Of a DNA stretch of 64,000 nucleotides, positions 59,709 through 64,000 are shown piece by piece. Within the stretch, counting starts at the first letter, position 1. Every line of letters begins with the position of its first letter. This DNA is from Xanthomonas sp. 3793. Lineage in GTDB: Bacteria; Pseudomonadota; Gammaproteobacteria; Xanthomonadales; Xanthomonadaceae. The DNA lies in assembly GCF_024806835.1 (NCBI RefSeq), contig NZ_JANTYU010000006.1:124001-188000 (forward strand), read 5' to 3'. The position numbers and the translations under genes were made by a program. The notes beneath the pieces were generated by a model. It saw only the letters and a program-made list of their open reading frames with translations, made no database searches and was not told where the DNA came from.

Positions 59709-61118
59709 ATGAGCTCGCTCGATCCACTGCTGCCGCGCGCCGCCGTTGTGCCCAGGCGATCTGGCGATCTGCTTGGGTCAGTTGCCGGTCTGGCGAAAAT
59801 CGCCGACATGGGTGTGGTGGTCGGCACCGGGTTGTTTGCCTATGCCATGCGAGTCGGTCAACCGGCATTGCCGCAGGCACCCCGCTATACGTACGCGCTG
59901 CTCGCTGCCGCGGCGCTGACGCTGCTGGTGTTCGGGCGCCTGTCGCTCTATCGCCAGGGGCCTCAGCTGGCGCCGACGATGGTAGCGGGGCGCGTGTTGA
60001 CGGGGTGGGCGATCGTGCTGAGCGTGTTGATGTCGATCAGCTTTCTGAGCGCAACCGGCGCGGCGTTCTCGCGTCTGTGGTTCCTTTACTGGGCTGGATG
60101 CGGCGGTATCGGTCTGCTAGGCGTGCGACAAGCCATGAAGGGTGCACTTGCCTGGTTGTATCGCCACAACATCGGGCGGCGGCGTATCGCCCTGCTCGGT
60201 CCGCCCGAGCGCACCGCCGAGCTGGTGACGAGGATCCAGCAGCAGCCGTGCTCCGGGATCGAATTGCTCCAGGTACCGTCCGACCTCGCGCTCGGCAGCA
60301 TGGCTGGATTGTCGTGCTGGCTGGAAGCCCGGCATGTCCGAGACGTGTGGGTCACATGGCCGATGCGCGAAGAGGCGCGGCTTCGCCAAAGCATCGCCCA
60401 ACTGGATGCGTGCTGCGTGGATGCACGCTGGATTCCGGATCTGTCCGCAGTTCGTCCGGGTCAGTCGTGCCTGGAAGACGTAATTGGCTTGCCGATGATG
60501 TCACTGTCGGTACGCCCGCTGACGGGCATGTCGCGCATGCTGAAGGAGGCGATGGACCGTGTGTTGGCCACCGCGATCGTGGTGATCAGCGCCCCGCTCA
60601 TGCTGGCTCTGGCCGCGGGCGTCAAGCTCTCCGGCCCCGGGCCGGTGCTGTTCCGGCAAATGCGTCATGGATGGGACGGGCGCCCGTTCCAGTTATGGAA
60701 GTTCCGCAGCATGCAGGTGCACGATGCGGCAATCGCAGCGCCGCAAACCAGGCGGGGAGACCCTCGGGTCACCCGCTTCGGGGCGTTTCTGCGGCGCACC
60801 AGCCTGGACGAATTGCCGCAGTTCCTCAATGTTCTTCAAGGGCACATGGCCATTGTTGGCCCGCGTCCGCACGCGGTCGCTCACAACGCGCAATACCAGC
60901 AATTGGTGCCGAACTATCTGCAACGTCAGCGGGTCAAGCCGGGCATCACCGGCTGGGCGCAGGTCAACGGCCTACGCGGCGAGACCGATACCGTGGAGAA
61001 AATGCACCAACGCGTCCAGCACGATCTTTCCTACATCCAGCATTGGTCGCTCTGGCTGGATCTGAGCATCATCGCGCAGACCTGCGTGATCGTGCTGTTT
61101 GACCGCGACGCCTATTGA
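59709..61118 (+). CDS. Undecaprenyl-phosphate sugar phosphotransferase (GumD/WcaJ-like)
   Basis: 469-aa polyprenyl-phosphate hexose-1-phosphate transferase that starts polysaccharide repeat units on the inner membrane. There are four N-terminal membrane segments (within residues 25-150), a soluble middle part, then a re-entrant helix (VLATAIVVISAPLMLALAAG) and the catalytic domain with WKFRSM, RRTSLDELPQFLNVLQGHM, VGPRPHAV and PGITGWAQVNGLRG. These are the conserved blocks of the WbaP/GumD family. The ATG lies 66 nt after the second glycosyltransferase. It is a paralogue of xanthan GumD rather than GumD itself, since no gum genes are present. Confidence 0.92.
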   Translation: MSSLDPLLPRAAVVPRRSGDLLGSVAGLAKIADMGVVVGTGLFAYAMRVGQPALPQAPRYTYALLAAAALTLLVFGRLSLYRQGPQLAPTMVAGRVLTGWAIVLSVLMSISFLSATGAAFSRLWFLYWAGCGGIGLLGVRQAMKGALAWLYRHNIGRRRIALLGPPERTAELVTRIQQQPCSGIELLQVPSDLALGSMAGLSCWLEARHVRDVWVTWPMREEARLRQSIAQLDACCVDARWIPDLSAVRPGQSCLEDVIGLPMMSLSVRPLTGMSRMLKEAMDRVLATAIVVISAPLMLALAAGVKLSGPGPVLFRQMRHGWDGRPFQLWKFRSMQVHDAAIAAPQTRRGDPRVTRFGAFLRRTSLDELPQFLNVLQGHMAIVGPRPHAVAHNAQYQQLVPNYLQRQRVKPGITGWAQVNGLRGETDTVEKMHQRVQHDLSYIQHWSLWLDLSIIAQTCVIVLFDRDAY

Positions 61119-61136
61119 ACCCGGATCGGGAGTCCC

Positions 61137-62255
61137 ATGCACATCACCTATGTTCTCGGCACCCGCCCGGAAATCATCAAACTGGCCTCGCTGATCGCTG
61201 CCAGTCTGCGCGATGGGCTGCATTTTTCGATTGTCCATACCAATCAGCATTACGACGAAGCGATGGACCGGGTGTTCTTCGACGAGCTGGGCCTGCCTCC
61301 GGCCGATTACAATCTCGGCGTAGGCTCCGCGCCGCATGGCGTGCAGATCGGACGGATGCTGTGCGGAATCGAGCCGGTGCTGGCGAAGCTGCAGCCGGAT
61401 GTCGTGGTGGTGCAAGGCGACACCAATAGCGCCTTGGCTGGCGCCATGGCTGCCAACAAACTGGAGATCGCCGTTGCCCACGTCGAGGCCGGGCTGCGCA
61501 GTCGCGATCGCAGCATGCCCGAGGAAGTCAATCGCGTTCTGATCGACCACTTGTCCGATTACCTGTTCTGCCCAACCGCACTGCAGGCGCAGATCCTGCA
61601 CGACGAAGGTCTGACCGGTGCACGCATCCGCATCACCGGTAACACCGTCGCCGATGCGACGCTGGCGCACGCCCAGACCGCACTGCGACGGTCGACGATC
61701 CTGCAACGCCTGGGGCTACCTGAAGGCGGCTATCACCTGCTCACCTGCCACCGCCGGTCCAATACCGAAGACCCCGCGCATTTTGCTGCCCTGATGCAGG
61801 CAGTCACCTCGATCTCCGAGGCCGAAGGCCTGCCGTTGGTGTTTCCGATGCACCCGCGCCTGGACGCGCTGGGAAGCGCTGCGGCCCAGCGGCATCGGGC
61901 GTTGCGCGCGATTGGGCCGGTCGGTTATCTGGATATGCTGGCACTCCAGCAGGGCGCGGCCCTGATCATGACCGATAGCGGCGGTATCCAGGAGGAGGCC
62001 TGCATCCTGCAGCGCAAATGTCTGGTGCTGCGCACCAATACCGAGCGGCCGGAAACCTTGCAGATCGGTGGGGCGGAACTCCCCCACGGCCTGGACGAAG
62101 TTGCGCTGCGCTCCGCCGCCGATCGTCTGCTGGGACGCTCGGTAACATGGCGCAACCCGTTCGGCGATGGACATGCGTTTCGCTGCATCCTCGATACGCT
62201 GTTGGCGCGGGACGAACGGGCCTACGCGCCGCGTCAACGCCTGCAGCACGCGTGA
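61137..62255 (+). CDS. wecB: UDP-N-acetylglucosamine 2-epimerase (non-hydrolysing)
   Basis: 372-aa cytosolic enzyme converting UDP-GlcNAc to UDP-ManNAc. Family blocks are visible: ITYVLGTRPEIIKLASL at the start, QGDTNSALAGAMAANKLEIAVAHVEAGLRS, LLTCHRRSNTEDP and MTDSGGIQEEA. The arrangement of His and Glu residues fits non-hydrolysing epimerases. GGGAG precedes the ATG by 4-5 nt. It suggests a ManNAc-containing or ManNAc-derived glycan, although no WecC dehydrogenase is present here. Confidence 0.95.
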   Translation: MHITYVLGTRPEIIKLASLIAASLRDGLHFSIVHTNQHYDEAMDRVFFDELGLPPADYNLGVGSAPHGVQIGRMLCGIEPVLAKLQPDVVVVQGDTNSALAGAMAANKLEIAVAHVEAGLRSRDRSMPEEVNRVLIDHLSDYLFCPTALQAQILHDEGLTGARIRITGNTVADATLAHAQTALRRSTILQRLGLPEGGYHLLTCHRRSNTEDPAHFAALMQAVTSISEAEGLPLVFPMHPRLDALGSAAAQRHRALRAIGPVGYLDMLALQQGAALIMTDSGGIQEEACILQRKCLVLRTNTERPETLQIGGAELPHGLDEVALRSAADRLLGRSVTWRNPFGDGHAFRCILDTLLARDERAYAPRQRLQHA

Positions 62256-62268
62256 GCATGTCGCGTCG

Positions 62269-62943
62269 ATGGCACTGACTGCGCAAGCCGATTACAACGA
62301 CGCCAATTCGCTCAGTGCGCGACTGCGTGCACGGCGCTTGCGCGTGTTCCTGGAGATGGTACGCGCCTGCCATCGGCGCCAAGGTTATTGCCGGGTGATC
62401 GACGTCGGCGGCACGCTCGCCTACTGGGCGCACGTGCCGGATGCCTTCTTCGCCGAACACGCCTGCGAAGTGACCGTGGTCAATCTCGACGACTCCGCGC
62501 AGCCGACCGCGCGCCCGTCTCTGCGTGCGCAGCAGGGCGACGGCTGTGCGTTGGCGTTCGCCGACAACGCCTTTGACATCGCTCACTCCAATTCGGTGAT
62601 CGAGCACGTGGGCGATGCCGCGCGCACGCGCGCATTTGCAGACGAAATCCGTCGCGTGGCCCCGCAGTACTATGTGCAGACGCCCAATTACTGGTTTCCG
62701 GTCGAGCCGCATTATCTGGCGCCCGGCGTTCAATTCCTGCCACGCGCCTGGCAGGCAGAGTTGTTGTACCGGGTTCCCCTGGGCCGCATCGATCGACCGC
62801 AGACGCGGGCGCAGGCGCGTTGTTTCGTGGACGATATCCGCCTGCTGCGCAGGCACGACATGGCGCGCCTGTTCCCGGACGCTGCGCTGGTCGCCGAGCG
62901 CTGGTACGGCCTCAATAAGTCCTGGATTGCGGTGCGTCGCTGA
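62269..62943 (+). CDS. Class I methyltransferase of the polysaccharide cluster
   Basis: 224-aa protein with a SAM-binding DVGGTLAYWAHV segment, an acidic motif-2-like VVNLDD and a motif-4-like FDIAHSNSVIEHVGD. HxxPNYWFPVEPHYL blocks are typical of methyltransferase-11/23-type proteins in polysaccharide clusters (seen here as QTPNYWFPVEPHYLAPG). The ATG at 62269 is 13 nt after the wecB stop. Its 3' end overlaps the 3' end of the converging ligase-like gene by 32 nt. It may methylate a sugar or cap the chain. Confidence 0.85.
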   Translation: MALTAQADYNDANSLSARLRARRLRVFLEMVRACHRRQGYCRVIDVGGTLAYWAHVPDAFFAEHACEVTVVNLDDSAQPTARPSLRAQQGDGCALAFADNAFDIAHSNSVIEHVGDAARTRAFADEIRRVAPQYYVQTPNYWFPVEPHYLAPGVQFLPRAWQAELLYRVPLGRIDRPQTRAQARCFVDDIRLLRRHDMARLFPDAALVAERWYGLNKSWIAVRR

Positions 62944-64000
62944 GCACGCTGTGGCGGGCGTACAGCAGGGCGAGGGCCAACGCCGCATGCAGGGAAAAGG
63001 GATAGAACAACAGATAGAAATCGAACACGTTCAAGCCGGCCAGGAACAACAACCAGATCAGCGCCCAGCCGCGTTCGGCGGGATTGCGTAGCAGCGGTGC
63101 CCAGAGCGCCCACAGCAGGCACAGACATGCCAGCAATCCGCATAGGCCGGTTTCCGACAGCACCGCCAGCAGACCGTTGTGCGCATGCAGTTCGCCACGA
63201 TCGAAGCGGCCACCGGTGTAATCGGGTACCAGAAACTGGAACACGCCAGCACCGAGCCCGAACCAGGGATGGCTGCGCCATGCCTCGAACGCGCCGGACC
63301 ACAGATAGGTGCGTCCCAGCGTGAGCGCGGTCAGCGTATTTTCGTGCACCGCACTGGTCATCTCCGCGTAGCGTTGGCGCAGGACGAAGGCGGCAACGGC
63401 CAGCAGGCCGAGCGAGGCGATCCAGGCCGTGCGTCGGACGGGGCGTGGCCCGCCGCGGCGCGACCACGCCCACCAGGCGATCAACGCGGCCACCGGCAAC
63501 AACGGGTTGCGCACCTCACTCAATGCCAGCGCGGCGACGGCAGCCATCACTGCCGCAGCCAGCACCTTGCGACCGACCTCGTTGCGCTGGTACAGCTGGA
63601 TCGTCAGCAACGCCACGATGACGGAGGTTGCCGCCAGCAGTGCCGGATGGTCGTACATGCCTGATACCCGCGGCAGGTACTTGAAGCTGTCCTGTGCATG
63701 GAAGGCCAGCGACCACTCCAGCGCTGGCGGCCACTGCAGCCGCACGGCCATGCCCAGCGCCAGATTGATCCATACCGCAATCAACGCAGCCAGTGTTGCC
63801 GCGCGTGGCCAGCGTGGCGAAGCCACCGCCAGATTGAGCAATGCCCATAGCCACAGCAAGGCGGTGGCGTAACGCACGGCATACTTGAATGCCAATGCCG
63901 GGTGGTCCGATGCCAGGACCGACGCTGCCAGCGCGGCCATGCACAGCAGGATCGACAGCAGTGGCCAGCGCAGGCATGCGGGAACGCCATGCCGCCACAG
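62912..64000 (-). CDS. O-antigen ligase/polymerase (Wzy/WaaL-like), partial, cut by the right window edge
   Basis: Frame open from the right edge, so the 5' end lies outside; at least 362 residues are present. Multiple hydrophobic segments surround a large hydrophilic loop with NTLTALTLGRTYLWSGAFEAWRS and HPWFGLGAGVFQFLVPD, the usual pattern of the Wzy_C/O-antigen ligase family, including an Arg and His-rich loop (HAHNGLLAVLSETG). It converges on the methyltransferase gene with a 32-nt tail overlap. It may polymerise or ligate the glycan made by the neighbouring genes. Confidence 0.88.
   Translation of the reverse strand: MWRHGVPACLRWPLLSILLCMAALAASVLASDHPALAFKYAVRYATALLWLWALLNLAVASPRWPRAATLAALIAVWINLALGMAVRLQWPPALEWSLAFHAQDSFKYLPRVSGMYDHPALLAATSVIVALLTIQLYQRNEVGRKVLAAAVMAAVAALALSEVRNPLLPVAALIAWWAWSRRGGPRPVRRTAWIASLGLLAVAAFVLRQRYAEMTSAVHENTLTALTLGRTYLWSGAFEAWRSHPWFGLGAGVFQFLVPDYTGGRFDRGELHAHNGLLAVLSETGLCGLLACLCLLWALWAPLLRNPAERGWALIWLLFLAGLNVFDFYLLFYPFSLHAALALALLYARHSVLSDAPQSRTY

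Overview
The window is high-GC gammaproteobacterial chromosome, almost certainly Xanthomonas. It opens with the 3' end of gyrB, and the order that follows is the one I know from Xanthomonas: TPR protein, tonB-exbB-exbD-exbD, pdxJ, tandem GH5 cellulases, gltB/gltD and an ndvB-type cyclic glucan synthase. Species and pathovar cannot be fixed from the sequence alone. Lost or absent features are also informative: I see no rRNA, tRNA, IS element, phage gene or CRISPR array. This is core chromosome with small accessory patches.

Layout. 1-2.5 kb: gyrB end, a CPBP membrane protease and an M48 lipoprotein protease. 2.8-7.6 kb: TPR protein plus TonB energy-transducing genes with three exbD paralogues. 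8.2-12.9 kb: pdxJ with a small membrane protein, a phospholipase D-type cardiolipin synthase, a radical SAM protein and a 2OG-Fe(II) oxygenase. 13.2-16.9 kb: FadL-type porin, rhomboid protease, DUF1820 protein and a D-2-hydroxyacid dehydrogenase. 17.4-24.1 kb: envelope block (S41 protease, EnvC-like murein hydrolase activator, a repetitive beta-solenoid protein, M28 lipoprotein peptidase, PepSY protein). 24.3-28.8 kb: three tandem secreted GH5 endoglucanases. 29.1-31.2 kb: zinc alcohol dehydrogenase and an AT-richer patch with a PIN-like protein and a small secreted protein directly behind gltD. 31.3-37.3 kb: glutamate synthase gltD and gltB. 37.5-44.4 kb: two I78-type inhibitor lipoproteins, topoisomerase IB, a SAM methyltransferase, pirin, azoreductase and a LysR regulator. 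44.4-45.1 kb: non-coding DNA with two related palindromic elements. 45.1-54.0 kb: a 2889-residue NdvB/ChvB-like glucan synthase with a small downstream gene overlapping it by ATGA. 54.4-56.8 kb: penicillin acylase-family hydrolase. 57.3-64.0 kb: a polysaccharide block (two GT4 glycosyltransferases, a GumD/WcaJ-type priming transferase, UDP-GlcNAc 2-epimerase, methyltransferase) facing a partial O-antigen ligase/polymerase gene cut by the window edge.

Together the genes describe a plant-associated bacterium that invests in envelope upkeep, TonB-dependent uptake, plant cell-wall attack and extracellular or periplasmic glycans. The least explained items are the two ~100-bp palindromic elements at 44.5-44.9 kb, whose core is conserved while the outer arms differ but stay complementary; the hidden small gene after ndvB; the third exbD; the ETVNG-repeat protein; and the two small genes attached to the glt region.
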